A DNA stretch of 64,000 nt from UBA1351 sp963677625 (GCA_963677625.2 CAXXSW010000005.1:1-64000), one strand, 5' to 3'. Positions 1 to 9,682 are shown, counted from the first letter of the stretch. The notes: generated by a model from the letters alone, not told the origin. Made by a program: numbers and translations.

Positions 1-1235
1 TATTGTTTTCGAGTGAAGTCAACTTCTTCTACTGCCTGATAAGCAATTAATCTCGCTTCTTCTATATCCTTACCAAAAGCGGTGATACCTAAAACTCGAC
101 CTCCCGTGGTAAGGATTTTTTCTTGATCTCTTTTTGTTCCCGCGTGAAAAACAATAATATCCTTTTTAGGTTTTTGAATTTCAAGTCCGGTAATTTCAAA
201 CCCCTTGTCATAAGCCACTGGATATCCACCTGATGCAAGAACAACGCAAACAGTCGCCCTATCATCCCATTCTAAGGCCACCTTAGAAAGTTTCCCATCA
301 ATAGCAGCTTCCACAACATCAATAAGGTCCGTCTTCAGCCTTGGTAGAACCACCTGAGCTTCTGGATCACCAAATCTGGCATTGTATTCAAGAACCTTTG
401 GTCCATTTGGTGTAAGCATCAAGCCGAAGAAAATAATCCCTGTAAAAGGTCTCCCTTCAGCTTTCATGGCATCAAGGGTCTTCTGATAAATATTGTCCAC
501 ACAAAAACGATGAACCTCTTCAGTATAATATTCGCTTGGACTAAAGGTTCCCATACCACCGGTATTCAGACCCTGGTCATTATCAAATGCCCTTTTATGA
601 TCTTGAGCTGAAACCATTGGAATAACCGTGTTCCCGTCACAAAAAGACAGGACAGAAACTTCAGGACCGGTCATAAATTCTTCAACAACCAAGATATTTC
701 CTGCAGGTCCAAACTTCTTGTCTATCATAATATCCTTAAGTCCCTGTAAAGCTTCTCCTTTATCCTGGCAAATCAGTACTCCTTTTCCCAAGGCAAGACC
801 ATCTGCTTTTAAGACAATCGGGTAGGACGTTTCCATCAGATATTTTTCCGCCTTAATGGGATCATCAAAAACTTCATATCCTGCTGTAGGAATATCATAC
901 TTTTTCATTAGGTCTTTAGCAAAGACCTTAGAGCCTTCGAGAATAGCTGCATTCTTTCTTGGTCCAAACACACGTAATCCTGATCTTTCAAATGCATCAA
1001 CAACACCTAGCATCAAAGGATCATCCATCCCAATAATCGTTAAGTCTATGGATTCTTTTTTAGCAAAATCGACTAAACCTTCAACGTCTCTTGCTTCAAT
1101 GTCTACTAGAGTAGCTACTTCCTCAATACCACCATTGCCTGGTGCACAAAAAATCTGATCAACTTTATCGCTCTTGGCGATTTTCCAACATATGGCATGC
1201 TCTCTGCCACCACTGCCGACTACAAGTACTTTCAT
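1..1235 (-). CDS. purD: Phosphoribosylamine-glycine ligase, 3' end cut by window
   Basis: PurD (GAR synthetase) joins glycine to 5-phosphoribosylamine with ATP, the second step of de novo purine synthesis. The protein starts MKVLVVGSGGREHAICWKI, the Rossmann-like ATP-grasp N-terminus of PurD. It stays open for 411 codons to the window edge, ending in a typical PurD tail that reads ARLIAYQAVEEVDFTRKQ. PurD is usually about 420 residues, so only about ten residues are missing. It is the last gene seen of the pur operon, 12 nt downstream of the purN stop. Start chosen at the ATG in front of the GSGGREH motif. Confidence 0.95.
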   Translation of the reverse strand, partial: MKVLVVGSGGREHAICWKIAKSDKVDQIFCAPGNGGIEEVATLVDIEARDVEGLVDFAKKESIDLTIIGMDDPLMLGVVDAFERSGLRVFGPRKNAAILEGSKVFAKDLMKKYDIPTAGYEVFDDPIKAEKYLMETSYPIVLKADGLALGKGVLICQDKGEALQGLKDIMIDKKFGPAGNILVVEEFMTGPEVSVLSFCDGNTVIPMVSAQDHKRAFDNDQGLNTGGMGTFSPSEYYTEEVHRFCVDNIYQKTLDAMKAEGRPFTGIIFFGLMLTPNGPKVLEYNARFGDPEAQVVLPRLKTDLIDVVEAAIDGKLSKVALEWDDRATVCVVLASGGYPVAYDKGFEITGLEIQKPKKDIIVFHAGTKRDQEKILTTGGRVLGITAFGKDIEEARLIAYQAVEEVDFTRKQ

Positions 1236-1247
1236 CCATTTTCCTTT

Positions 1248-1853
1248 CTATCTTGGGTATAGCTTAGACCATCTTTCATATTCACCAATGGCCTTTGGGA
1301 GCAAAACCCATTCTGCCTCTTCCATAATACGTTTCTGCAGGCTTTCCGGAGTATCATCTTCCAACACATCAACAGCTTTTTGATACAGGATGGGCCCGTG
1401 GTCTGTAATCTCATCGACTATATGGACCGTTGCCCCAGATAACTTAACTCCCCTTTTCAAAGCTTCTTCATGAACTTTCAGTCCATAAAAGCCATCTCCA
1501 GCAAAAGAGGGAATTAACGAAGGATGAATGTTAATAATCCGGTTCCTATAATGGTTAATAAAACCTATATCCAAAATCACTAGAAAACCAGCCAAGACAA
1601 TCAGGTCAACCTCAAATTTTTCAAGATGGCTAATAAGAGCCTGAGTAAAAGCATCTTTGGTCTTATAATCTCTTGGTCTAATACAGGTTCCATCTATTCC
1701 CTTTAGCTTAGCACGTTCCAAAGCATATGCCTGCTTACGATTACTAACAACGGTTGCAATCTCCGTATCTTTTAAGTCACCTTTTTCAATACTATCTATA
1801 ATAGCTTGCAGATTAGTTCCACCACCCGAAACCAATACGGCTATTTTTGGCAT
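1248..1853 (-). CDS. purN: Phosphoribosylglycinamide formyltransferase (GART)
   Basis: Folate-dependent GAR transformylase: transfers the formyl group of 10-formyl-THF to GAR. At 201 residues it has the usual family length. Visible are the phosphate-binding SGGGTNLQ (residues 9-16), the catalytic INIHPSL segment with N108 and H110, and D151 in the DHGP motif, matching E. coli N106/H108/D144. Its ATG overlaps the 3' end of purM by 13 nt and is preceded by GAAAGGA, which suggests translational coupling within the pur operon. Confidence 0.96.
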   Translation of the reverse strand: MPKIAVLVSGGGTNLQAIIDSIEKGDLKDTEIATVVSNRKQAYALERAKLKGIDGTCIRPRDYKTKDAFTQALISHLEKFEVDLIVLAGFLVILDIGFINHYRNRIINIHPSLIPSFAGDGFYGLKVHEEALKRGVKLSGATVHIVDEITDHGPILYQKAVDVLEDDTPESLQKRIMEEAEWVLLPKAIGEYERWSKLYPR

Positions 1854-2865
1854 AGGTTCAATCCTTTCTCACCTTTAGTGATAGAGCCAATGATATATGC
1901 CTTCTCACCAATAGCTTCAAGAGCTTCAAGGGCTTTATCTCCATCATCCTTATTTATAGCTACTATCATACCAATTCCCATGTTAAAGGTATTATACATT
2001 TCTTCATGACTCATGCCACCAAGTTCCTGCATCAAATTAAAGATTGGAAGTACTGGCCAAGTTCCAAGATCTATATTGGCTACAGTTCCATCCTTAAGCA
2101 TTCTAGGTATATTTTCAATAAAACCACCGCCTGTTATATGGCTGATTGCTTTCACATCACAAGCACTAATAAGGGCATCAATAGCCTTAACGTAAATCTT
2201 TGTCGGTTCTATTAAGGCATCACCTAAAGTCATACCAAGGGCATCAATTTCCACACCTAGTTTCTCAGGTGTAGGTTTGAAGAGCTTACGGACCAAGGAA
2301 TATCCATTGGAATGTATACCAGACGAAGGCAGGCCAACGAGGACATCACCAGCTGTCAGTCTAGACCCATCAATAATCTTCTTCTTATCGACGATACCCA
2401 CTGCGAAACGGCCATATCATAATCATCTTCAGGATAAAATCCAGGCATTTCAGCAGTTTCTCCACCAATAAGTGCAGCACCAGACTGTCTACATCCATCA
2501 GCTATCCCAGAAACTATAGTTGCAATTTTCTCTGGAAAGTTCTTTCCACAGGCAATATAATCGAGAAAAAACAAAGGTTTAGCACCACAACAGATAATGT
2601 CATTAACACACATAGCTACACAGTCAATACCGATTGTATCATGTTTATCAAGGTCAATAGCAATCTTAAGTTTGGTTCCAACACCGTCAGTTCCTGAAAC
2701 TAAGACAGGTTCTTCCATAGAGTGGCCTGCAAGAGAAAACAAGCCTCCAAATCCGCCTATATCATCAACTACTCCAGACGTATGAGTAGTTTTCACATGC
2801 CTTTTCATCAGTTCAACAGCTTTATAACCTGCTTCTACATCAACACCAGCTTCTTTGTAATTCAT
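1841..2865 (-). pseudogene. purM: AIR synthetase with a single-base frameshift
   Basis: PurM (FGAM cyclo-ligase) closes the imidazole ring to give AIR. The gene is split into two overlapping frames: the N-terminal part (from 2865, ending out of frame near 2356) carries the ATP-binding SGTDGVGTK and GGETAEMPGFYPEDDYDMA segments; the C-terminal part resumes at GIVDKKKIIDGSRLTAGDVL and ends normally at 1841. Adding one A to the AAA run at 2406-2408 (plus strand) restores AVFAVGIVDKK, as in intact PurM, and a protein of about 340 residues. The rest of the gene is well conserved, so this is either a sequencing indel or a very recent mutation. It starts at the TAATG overlap with the purF stop. Confidence 0.92.
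2406..2408. other. Probable one-base deletion in purM
   Basis: Short A run on the plus strand (T run on the coding strand) where purM changes frame. Translation upstream reads DDYDMAVSQWVSS and becomes nonsense; with one more base it reads DDYDMAVFAVGIVDKK, the family consensus. Confidence 0.85.
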
Positions 2866-4310
2866 TACTTTATCTCCTCGTCTTCCAACTTAGTTGGGTA
2901 GTTCCCATTAAAACATGCAGTACAAAAATTACAATCAGCACCCTCTAATGTCTTTAAAAGTCCTTCTTCACTTATAAAGCCTAGACTATCCGCCTCAATA
3001 AGCTCACATATTTCATCAATCGTATGGGTTGTCGCTACCAATTTCTTACGTTCCGGTGTATCAATACCATAGTAGCAAGAATGGGTTACAGGTGGAGAAG
3101 AAACACGAACATGAACTTCTTTTGCTCCTGCCGTTTTAAGTAGACGAACGATTTTTTTAGAAGTGGTTCCACGCACAATAGAATCATCGATCATAATCAC
3201 ACGTTTACCTTCTACTTGAGACCGGATGGGATTAAGCTTTAAGTGAACACCTAATTCACGTAAGGCTTGATCAGGTTGGATAAAAGTACGACCCACATAA
3301 CGATTTTTCATAAATCCATCAACAATTGGTATGCCAGAGGCCTCTGCAAATCCATGTGCAGCAGAAAGACCGGAGTCTGGGACACCTATAACAACATCTG
3401 CATCAACTGGATGCTCCTTGGCAAGAACCTGACCTGCTCTAAAACGGCTAGTATATACTTCCAGCCCTTCCATAATAGAATCTGGTCTTGCAAAATAAAT
3501 ATACTCAAAGGAACACATAGCTGATTTCTTGGCTGCTGATTCAACTATCCTTGAAGTCATTCCGTCATTATTAACAACAATAACCTCACCTGCTTTTACG
3601 TCCCTAACAAATTCAATCCCCAAAGAGTCAAAGGCACAACTTTCTGATGAAAAGACATAGGCACCATCTTTTTTCCCCATAACTAAAGGCCTCATACCAA
3701 GAGGATCTCTTGCTGCTATAAGCTTGTGTGGTGTCATAACCAGTAAAGAATAAGCTCCATTTATTTCTCCCATAACTTCAATTAAGGCTTCTTCTATAGA
3801 ACTGAATTTGATCCTTGCCCTAGAAAGTAAGGCTGCAATCACCTCTGAATCAGTTGTTGTTTGAAACAAATGTCCTTTTTGTTCCAAGTCTTCACGTAAG
3901 ATATTAGCATTAGTTAAATTTCCATTATGAGCTAAAGCCATATACCCCTTTGTATATTTAAGGACCAATGGTTGAGCATTCTCAGCCAAGGAATCACCAG
4001 CTGTAGAATATCGGACATGTCCTATAGCTGAATGACCTTGTAGGTAATCAAGAACCACATCATCAAAAATTTCTGTAACCATCCCCATTTCCTTACGATA
4101 AAGGATCGTCTTCTTATTGTTAACTGCAATACCTGCACTTTCCTGCCCCCTATGTTGTAAGGAGAAAAGTCCATAATAGGTCAAACGACCAGGATCAAGA
4201 TCGGTTCCATCCTTGTAGACACCAAACACACCACATTCTTCATTCAACTTATCATCATATATGCTTTCTTTTATGATGTCACAATCATTCATCTTGCCCT
4301 TATCCTCCAT
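2865..4310 (-). CDS. purF: Amidophosphoribosyltransferase
   Basis: First committed step of purine synthesis: PRPP plus glutamine to 5-phosphoribosylamine. N-terminal Ntn glutaminase domain: an acidic propeptide precedes the catalytic Cys26 (NEECGVFGVY), expected to be exposed by self-cleavage as in Bacillus PurF. The PRPP-binding loop VIMIDDSIVRGTTS lies in the C-terminal phosphoribosyltransferase domain. Cysteines in SAMCSF, HSCYYG and CNFCTAC match the 4Fe-4S ligands of the oxygen-labile Bacillus-type enzyme. The ATG overlaps the purC stop (TAATG); an internal ATG at 4292 is also possible. Confidence 0.96.
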   Translation of the reverse strand: MEDKGKMNDCDIIKESIYDDKLNEECGVFGVYKDGTDLDPGRLTYYGLFSLQHRGQESAGIAVNNKKTILYRKEMGMVTEIFDDVVLDYLQGHSAIGHVRYSTAGDSLAENAQPLVLKYTKGYMALAHNGNLTNANILREDLEQKGHLFQTTTDSEVIAALLSRARIKFSSIEEALIEVMGEINGAYSLLVMTPHKLIAARDPLGMRPLVMGKKDGAYVFSSESCAFDSLGIEFVRDVKAGEVIVVNNDGMTSRIVESAAKKSAMCSFEYIYFARPDSIMEGLEVYTSRFRAGQVLAKEHPVDADVVIGVPDSGLSAAHGFAEASGIPIVDGFMKNRYVGRTFIQPDQALRELGVHLKLNPIRSQVEGKRVIMIDDSIVRGTTSKKIVRLLKTAGAKEVHVRVSSPPVTHSCYYGIDTPERKKLVATTHTIDEICELIEADSLGFISEEGLLKTLEGADCNFCTACFNGNYPTKLEDEEIK

Positions 4311-5023
4311 TATGCATCACCTAATAGTCGTTTCATAACTTCCTGATAGGCTTCTTCAACATTTCCCAAATCTCTTCTAAAACGGTCTTTATCTAATTTT
4401 TCATTAGTTTCCACGTCCCAGAAGCGACAAGTGTCCGGAGATATCTCATCTGCTAAGATGATCTGACCATCAGGTGTACGTCCAAATTCAATTTTAAAAT
4501 CAATAAGTTCTATCCCCACATCCTTTAGATATGCTGTAAGAAAGTCATTAACTTTAAAGGCCATATCTGCTATAGTTTTCAATTCTTCCTTACTACAAAG
4601 TTCAAGGGCAGCTATATGATATTCATTGATCATGGGATCACCAAGATCATCGTTCTTATAAGAATATTCAAGAACTGTCTTTTTCATCTTAGTTCCTTCT
4701 GGAAGGCCTAGTCGCTTGGAAAGGCTACCGGCTGCAATATTTCTTACAATAACTTCTAGTGGAATGATGCTTACTTTTTTTACCAGAGTTTCCCTGTCAT
4801 TTAATGTTTCAATCACATGAGTTGCTACCCCTTCTTTTTCCAGAAGGCCCATAAGATGGTTTGATACAAGATTATTTACTCTGCCTTTAGCATCAATACT
4901 ACCTTTTTTTTCACCGTTAAAGGCAGTTGCATCATCTTTGTAAGAGACGATAAGAGATTTACTATCATCCGTAGTATACACTTTTTTTGCTTTGCCTTCG
5001 TATAACAATTCTCTTTTTTCCAT
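4310..5023 (-). CDS. purC: SAICAR synthetase
   Basis: PurC condenses CAIR with aspartate using ATP. The protein begins MEKRELLYEGKAKKVYTTD and contains the family segments SYKDDATAFNGEKK and SPDTCRFWD; it has 237 residues, typical of bacterial PurC. A longer reading from a GTG at 5035 exists, but the best ribosome site (GGAGGA) lies within that extension, 4-5 nt before the ATG at 5023, so the ATG is preferred. It follows purE closely in the pur operon. Confidence 0.96.
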   Translation of the reverse strand: MEKRELLYEGKAKKVYTTDDSKSLIVSYKDDATAFNGEKKGSIDAKGRVNNLVSNHLMGLLEKEGVATHVIETLNDRETLVKKVSIIPLEVIVRNIAAGSLSKRLGLPEGTKMKKTVLEYSYKNDDLGDPMINEYHIAALELCSKEELKTIADMAFKVNDFLTAYLKDVGIELIDFKIEFGRTPDGQIILADEISPDTCRFWDVETNEKLDKDRFRRDLGNVEEAYQEVMKRLLGDA

Positions 5024-5038
5024 GTCTTCCTCCACAAT

Positions 5039-5548
5039 CTACATCTGGTCTAAGTATGTTTCGTAACCAATATCTTCAAGTTTCTCAGCTTTTTCTTCAA
5101 CCATTGCTTTTAAGTCATTTTTATATTCAATAAGCTTTTCTTCTACATATTCATCAGTCAGAGATAGTATGGATGCAGCCAGTATACCTGCGTTTTTAGC
5201 TCCGTTAATAGCTACTGTAGCTACCGGTATGCCAGGTGGCATCTGTACGATGGAATAGAGTGAATCCATTCCATTCATGGTTCTTGACTTAACAGGAACG
5301 CCAATAACAGGAATACTTGTCATAGAAGCCACCATACCAGGTAAGTGGGCTGCTCCACCTGCACCAGCTATAATAACACCTATACCATTTGCCTTCGCAC
5401 CCTTAGCATAATCATACATTCTCTCTGGTGTCCTGTGAGCTGAAACAACAGTAAGTTCAAATTCTACATCTAGTTCTTTTAAGATATCTGCGGCTGCCCT
5501 CATAACCGGAAGGTCTGAATCGCTGCCCATAATGATTCCAACTTTCAT
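5039..5548 (-). CDS. purE: N5-CAIR mutase
   Basis: Class I PurE, which rearranges N5-carboxy-AIR to CAIR. At 169 residues, with MGSDSDLPVM near the N-terminus, SAHRTPERM (family His) and the glycine-rich GAGGAAHLPGM loop. It sits 3 nt after purK, whose product makes its substrate, so the two steps are adjacent in the operon. Confidence 0.97.
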   Translation of the reverse strand: MKVGIIMGSDSDLPVMRAAADILKELDVEFELTVVSAHRTPERMYDYAKGAKANGIGVIIAGAGGAAHLPGMVASMTSIPVIGVPVKSRTMNGMDSLYSIVQMPPGIPVATVAINGAKNAGILAASILSLTDEYVEEKLIEYKNDLKAMVEEKAEKLEDIGYETYLDQM

Positions 5549-5551
5549 GAT

Positions 5552-6712
5552 CTATCCTTTCTCTGCCATAATCTTGATTTGATTAAATCCTATTCTTGCC
5601 TTAGATAGGGCTTCGTCAACACTTGAAGATAAGACAGTCAAATGACCCATTTTTCTAAAGGCTTTCGTTTCTTCTTTCCCATAAAGATGAAGTTTAAGTT
5701 GAGGTTCACTCAAACATTCCATTAGACCTTCAACCCTAGTTTTCCCAAATTCACCTTCTTGACCTAAAAGATTTTTCATAACACATGGACCGATTAGGTC
5801 TACATGACCTAGAGGGAGTCCTACTATTGCACGAATATGTTGTTCAAATTGTGATGTTAAACAGCCCTCAATGGTATAATGACCGGAATTATGTGGTCTT
5901 GGTGCTACTTCGTTAACCAAAACCTTGCCACTTGCAGTTACAAAAAGTTCCACACAGAACATACCAACACCTTCAAATACTTCCATAACCCGTCTGGCAA
6001 TATCATGTGCTTTTTTTTGCACTTCCTTGCCAACTCTTGCAGGAACAATAGTCTCATCTAGTATAGAGTTTTTGTGTATGTTCTCCCCTACTGGATATAT
6101 AGCAATATCTCCATTGATTCCACGAGTCGCAAGAACTGATATTTCTTTGACAAAAGGAATAAACTCTTCAATCATGAGAAGATATCCTCCTGACGACAAG
6201 GTACTATATGCTTCTTCTACATCACCTTCACTATTAATCAGAGCATTTCCCTTACCATCATAGCCACCAAGCCTGCTTTTAAGCATACCTTTAAATCCTC
6301 TATCTTTAATATAATCGTATATGTCATCGATAGAAGCAACATTCTTAAAGTCAGGAAGGGGAATTCCTGCTGCCTTCAACATTTTATTCTGTTGGTATTT
6401 ATCTTGGATTTTAATCAAGGATTTGGGAGAAGGATAGATTGAAAAACCTTCATCCTCTAGGATATTAAGAAATTCAGCATCAATATGTTCAAACTCATAA
6501 GTCAGAACATCTGTCATCTCTGCTAGTTGTCGAAGTGCATCTCGGTCATCAAATGGAGCTATGATGTGTGTATCGGAAATAGAATGGCTAGGACAATGTT
6601 CAGTTGGATCTAAAGTTGCACAATAAAAGCCTAGACGCTTCGCATCCAGTATCATCATCTTACCAAGTTGCCCACCACCAATAATACCTATCTTCTTTGA
6701 CAAAATATTCAT
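5552..6712 (-). CDS. purK: N5-carboxyaminoimidazole ribonucleotide synthase
   Basis: ATP-grasp enzyme that carboxylates AIR with bicarbonate. N-terminal IGIIGGGQLGKMM, central lid segment KSRLGGYDGKGN, and C-terminal VNEVAPRPHNSGHYT metal/ATP-binding segment are all present in 386 residues. It is the first gene of the pur operon; its start lies 48 nt downstream of a well-formed promoter with PurBoxes above it. Confidence 0.96.
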   Translation of the reverse strand: MNILSKKIGIIGGGQLGKMMILDAKRLGFYCATLDPTEHCPSHSISDTHIIAPFDDRDALRQLAEMTDVLTYEFEHIDAEFLNILEDEGFSIYPSPKSLIKIQDKYQQNKMLKAAGIPLPDFKNVASIDDIYDYIKDRGFKGMLKSRLGGYDGKGNALINSEGDVEEAYSTLSSGGYLLMIEEFIPFVKEISVLATRGINGDIAIYPVGENIHKNSILDETIVPARVGKEVQKKAHDIARRVMEVFEGVGMFCVELFVTASGKVLVNEVAPRPHNSGHYTIEGCLTSQFEQHIRAIVGLPLGHVDLIGPCVMKNLLGQEGEFGKTRVEGLMECLSEPQLKLHLYGKEETKAFRKMGHLTVLSSSVDEALSKARIGFNQIKIMAEKG

Positions 6713-6759
6713 TGTAAACCTCTTTATAGTTCATACATATGACCGACTTGTTATATGCT

Positions 6760-6788
6760 ATTGTACATGGTAACTGAACTAACGTCAA
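6760..6788 (-). promoter_or_regulatory. Promoter of the pur operon
   Basis: Minus-strand TTGACG (6788-6783), a 17-bp spacer and TACAAT (6765-6760), close to the sigma-A consensus, 48 nt upstream of the purK ATG. Confidence 0.8.
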
Positions 6789-6792
6789 TGGT

Positions 6793-6836
6793 TTTTCCGA
6801 ACATTTAATTCTTTTTAGTTGTTTTTATTCGGGTTT
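6793..6836 (-). promoter_or_regulatory. Paired inverted PurBoxes (PurR operator)
   Basis: CCGAAC at 6797-6802 with AT-rich flanks matches the Bacillus PurBox core. An opposing copy, ATTCGG at 6827-6832, has its CGAA centre exactly 30 bp away. The pair sits just upstream of the -35 of purK. In Bacillus, PurR binds such inverted pairs and PRPP releases it. A third lone CCGAAC occurs at 6932-6937. PurR itself is not in this window. Confidence 0.72.
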
Positions 6837-6886
6837 TTCCTGTCTTCATTTATCTTTTGTAAGGTTTTAACAAGAAATATAATAAT

Positions 6887-6917
6887 AAGCCCATGTTTTC
6901 ATACAAAAACAGGGCTT
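6887..6917 (-). terminator. Putative terminator after the aminopeptidase operon
   Basis: Stem AAGCCC-TGTTTT pairing with AAAACAGGGCTT around a short loop, followed on the minus strand by an interrupted T-rich run. It lies between the stop at 6951 and the pur promoter. Confidence 0.55.
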
Positions 6918-6950
6918 ACTATTGTTATTTTCCGAACAAACTATTTAAGT

Positions 6951-7613
6951 TTATTTATATTCATATAATAAATAATCTAGCGCTTTTTCCAACTGGTTTT
7001 CTGGATGTGCATTAAAGTATATCGCCATGTAGATATCTTCTGACTCATAGAATAATCGCTGGATAGCAGGATTGTCTGATACATCAATCATGAGATACTC
7101 ATCTGAATCATAGTTGACATCATTTCCTTTTATCAGAGGGTAGTCTCCTGGATCAAGTATACCCTTGTCAATTAATGGTCCCAATGGTAGAAAGGCATCT
7201 TCGACCATGTATGATTTATAGAAGTCATTAGCAAAAATCATGATATCAAATTCACCAAGTGAAGCTTTTGCAACCATTTTTGCTACAGAAGCTTGTTGGG
7301 TTGCCGGATCAAGATCTTCTCTAATAGGGAAAAACTCAACCATAGTAGTATTATTAACACCTTCATCGATAACATAAGCGTCCAACTGGTCTTCCAAAAC
7401 GACTTTTTCTTCTTCATTGGCGTAGAGACCATAAAGAGATACATCGAAGGTAATTTCTGGTGGTGGATTAAAAATATAATGATTCAGCATCCAGAAGATA
7501 AAAAAGGCCCCAAAAATTCCTCCTATTATATGAAGCTTATAATACTCCCAAATATGTTCAGCCTTTTCATGTTTACTTAGTTCACTAAATTTAGTATGTG
7601 GTTTCTCAGCCAT
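6951..7613 (-). CDS. Single-pass membrane protein of unknown function
   Basis: A 220-residue protein not assigned to a named family. A hydrophilic start (MAEKPHTKFSELSKHEKAEH) is followed by an N-terminal membrane segment at about residues 30-47 (IIGGIFGAFFIFWMLNHYIF) and a long acidic external domain of about 165 residues. This resembles Clostridia proteins with an anchored, solute-binding-like domain, but no catalytic motif is seen. It starts 2 nt after the M29 peptidase gene and so is third in that operon; SD GAGGTG. Confidence 0.7.
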   Translation of the reverse strand: MAEKPHTKFSELSKHEKAEHIWEYYKLHIIGGIFGAFFIFWMLNHYIFNPPPEITFDVSLYGLYANEEEKVVLEDQLDAYVIDEGVNNTTMVEFFPIREDLDPATQQASVAKMVAKASLGEFDIMIFANDFYKSYMVEDAFLPLGPLIDKGILDPGDYPLIKGNDVNYDSDEYLMIDVSDNPAIQRLFYESEDIYMAIYFNAHPENQLEKALDYLLYEYK

Positions 7614-7615
7614 TT

Positions 7616-9682
7616 CTACACCTCAATATCCTTAAGTGGTTCGTTTAGCGCTTCTGTTCCAGCCAGAACAAAACGACCGTCTCTGATAATTTCAATATCT
7701 TCACCATTAGGAACTTTTACAATTATATGACCTAGTTCCTTATATGGTATAGTAATGTCTGTATGACAGTATGTATAAGCCTGTGAAGGGTCATCATGTC
7801 TTAACTTGGTTTTGGAGTTTTCTTTACCAACAATCTCTCGTCCATCAGGGTTAAAAACTTCGACCTCTTCGCTCCAAGCAAAACAGGTATCGCCAACTGC
7901 AAAATGTGGTCCCATTTTTTCACCGATCAGTATAGGAATGATATCGTCTATCTTATATTTTTTAGCCATAGCATAAGCTGTTGTATTGGTTCCTATAGCA
8001 AATTCGCCTAGAGGAAGCGAATCATAGGGGTGAGTCAGGTTTTCCCTAATATATTCCAGATTTTTTTCTTCATCATTAAAATTTTTACAGGAATATGAGG
8101 CCATCATGCCTTCTTCAAAATCAATCTCCAGTTCCTTATAATTCAAACCGTGAAGAAAAACTTCTGACACATGTAGCTTACCTTTTGTAGCTTCCAATTT
8201 AGGTGAAGTAAATACCTCACCCACAGGAACATTGACATCAGCTGTACAATTGACAAAATTCGTTTGTTTTTGCTTGTCAAAATCTTGATTAAATGCCACA
8301 AAAAGATCCGTCTTATTTCCATTTCTTCCGGTAATATGAGCCCCTATTCCTTTGTCTAGAGCTTCAATGATCTTAGCCTGGATATCCATATATTTGCTTT
8401 CATCTAATGTATTGACTTCAATAGTTGCATCAAAAATTTCTGAAAACTGATCACCAATTGCTGGAGTCGGGAAGGATATCAAAACAAAAGAATATGCACT
8501 TCTCGGCAAGAAGCGGTTAAGTATCTCTTGTCTTGAATTAGTAAAGCCCTTAATAATTTCTGTCAATTCTTTTGAATATTTTACACTTGTATCTTTAGAA
8601 ATAGGTTCAAATGGTTTTTCACCAAAAACTTCCATAATAGCAGGTCCTGCAAATTGCTTCAAAAATTTCTGATGCTTAGTATATGCTTGATCAGTAATGG
8701 CAACTCCTTCATCACACAATGCTTGATCATTGTATAAACCATCATCGAACTTATGATCATATTCCATTTGGGGACTGGGCTTGGTGTTGATAATTCTCGG
8801 TCTGGGACTACCTCCTATTTCATAATAAACAAGAGGAAGCAAACCCTCTTTCTTAAGATTCTCATATGCCTTTTTAATGATCGGTTCAAATCCAATCTGA
8901 TAGCCTACATTAACTGTTTTCTTACCTTCAAGAGACACATTGTTACGTTTAAAGCCACGAATAAAGGCTTCTGTATAGGTATCAGCAATCCTTTGAAGTT
9001 TTTCATCAGCTAAGGATTCAAAATAATCTAATAACTTGATCTCATTGTCGCTAATATACATACCGTATCGAAAGATATTTCTTCTATCATAAGGAAGGGA
9101 GGCAATACTGCTATAGACATTAAAGGTAGGATTAAACCGTCGATAGATACCAAGTTCCATTTTCTCGACCCGATTATTCCTAGCTTCCTCTTTCAGAAGA
9201 TTAGTAAGCTTAATTCCAACCTCTTCATTATCCTTTAACTTATCCCGGTATGGTTTCATAAGTTCATAGGCTCCAACAAATAGAGATCCCACCCACATAA
9301 TAGAAAACTGACGTCCTTCAAAGGCAAAAGCAACTGAACCACGAACACGAAAATAGATGGTTGCCAGAACCTGTCCTATTCTTTTTCCAAACATTTCAGT
9401 GGTTACATCTGGATTCGCATAAGATTGTAAATAATTATCACCAGCTATATCCTCATAGTATTTATGGTTCAAGTCAAGAAGTTGATCAAAAGTCTTGTCT
9501 GTAAAATATGCCTCATTAATCTCTGATTCCAGGCTGAACATATCTCCTAAGAAACCCGCCACCTGTCTGGCGTACGAGGCAAGACTATCCTTATTATTAC
9601 TTTCTTCCATATAGATATCTACTAACGTTTCTTGTAAGGCAAGAATTTCTTCATTAAACTTTTCATTTAACTGGTGTATCAT
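7616..9682 (-). CDS. M29-family aminopeptidase with long N-terminal extension
   Basis: Metallo-aminopeptidase of the M29 (AmpS/PepS) family. The C-terminal half shows the family's metal-site pattern: E489 in VGEVFTSP, E560 in LGEFAIGTN, H593 in GPHFAVGDT, and H640 and D642 in YCHTD, matching the dinuclear site of AmpS. The usual M29 protein is about 410 residues; this one has 688, with about 270 extra N-terminal residues, mostly helical and without a signal peptide, of unknown role. Its ATG overlaps the end of the transporter gene by 20 nt; SD AAGGAG. Confidence 0.85.
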   Translation of the reverse strand: MIHQLNEKFNEEILALQETLVDIYMEESNNKDSLASYARQVAGFLGDMFSLESEINEAYFTDKTFDQLLDLNHKYYEDIAGDNYLQSYANPDVTTEMFGKRIGQVLATIYFRVRGSVAFAFEGRQFSIMWVGSLFVGAYELMKPYRDKLKDNEEVGIKLTNLLKEEARNNRVEKMELGIYRRFNPTFNVYSSIASLPYDRRNIFRYGMYISDNEIKLLDYFESLADEKLQRIADTYTEAFIRGFKRNNVSLEGKKTVNVGYQIGFEPIIKKAYENLKKEGLLPLVYYEIGGSPRPRIINTKPSPQMEYDHKFDDGLYNDQALCDEGVAITDQAYTKHQKFLKQFAGPAIMEVFGEKPFEPISKDTSVKYSKELTEIIKGFTNSRQEILNRFLPRSAYSFVLISFPTPAIGDQFSEIFDATIEVNTLDESKYMDIQAKIIEALDKGIGAHITGRNGNKTDLFVAFNQDFDKQKQTNFVNCTADVNVPVGEVFTSPKLEATKGKLHVSEVFLHGLNYKELEIDFEEGMMASYSCKNFNDEEKNLEYIRENLTHPYDSLPLGEFAIGTNTTAYAMAKKYKIDDIIPILIGEKMGPHFAVGDTCFAWSEEVEVFNPDGREIVGKENSKTKLRHDDPSQAYTYCHTDITIPYKELGHIIVKVPNGEDIEIIRDGRFVLAGTEALNEPLKDIEV

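Noticed and set aside
2356..2865. Two separate short genes in place of purM
   Set aside because: The halves are consecutive pieces of one enzyme, joined by adding one base.
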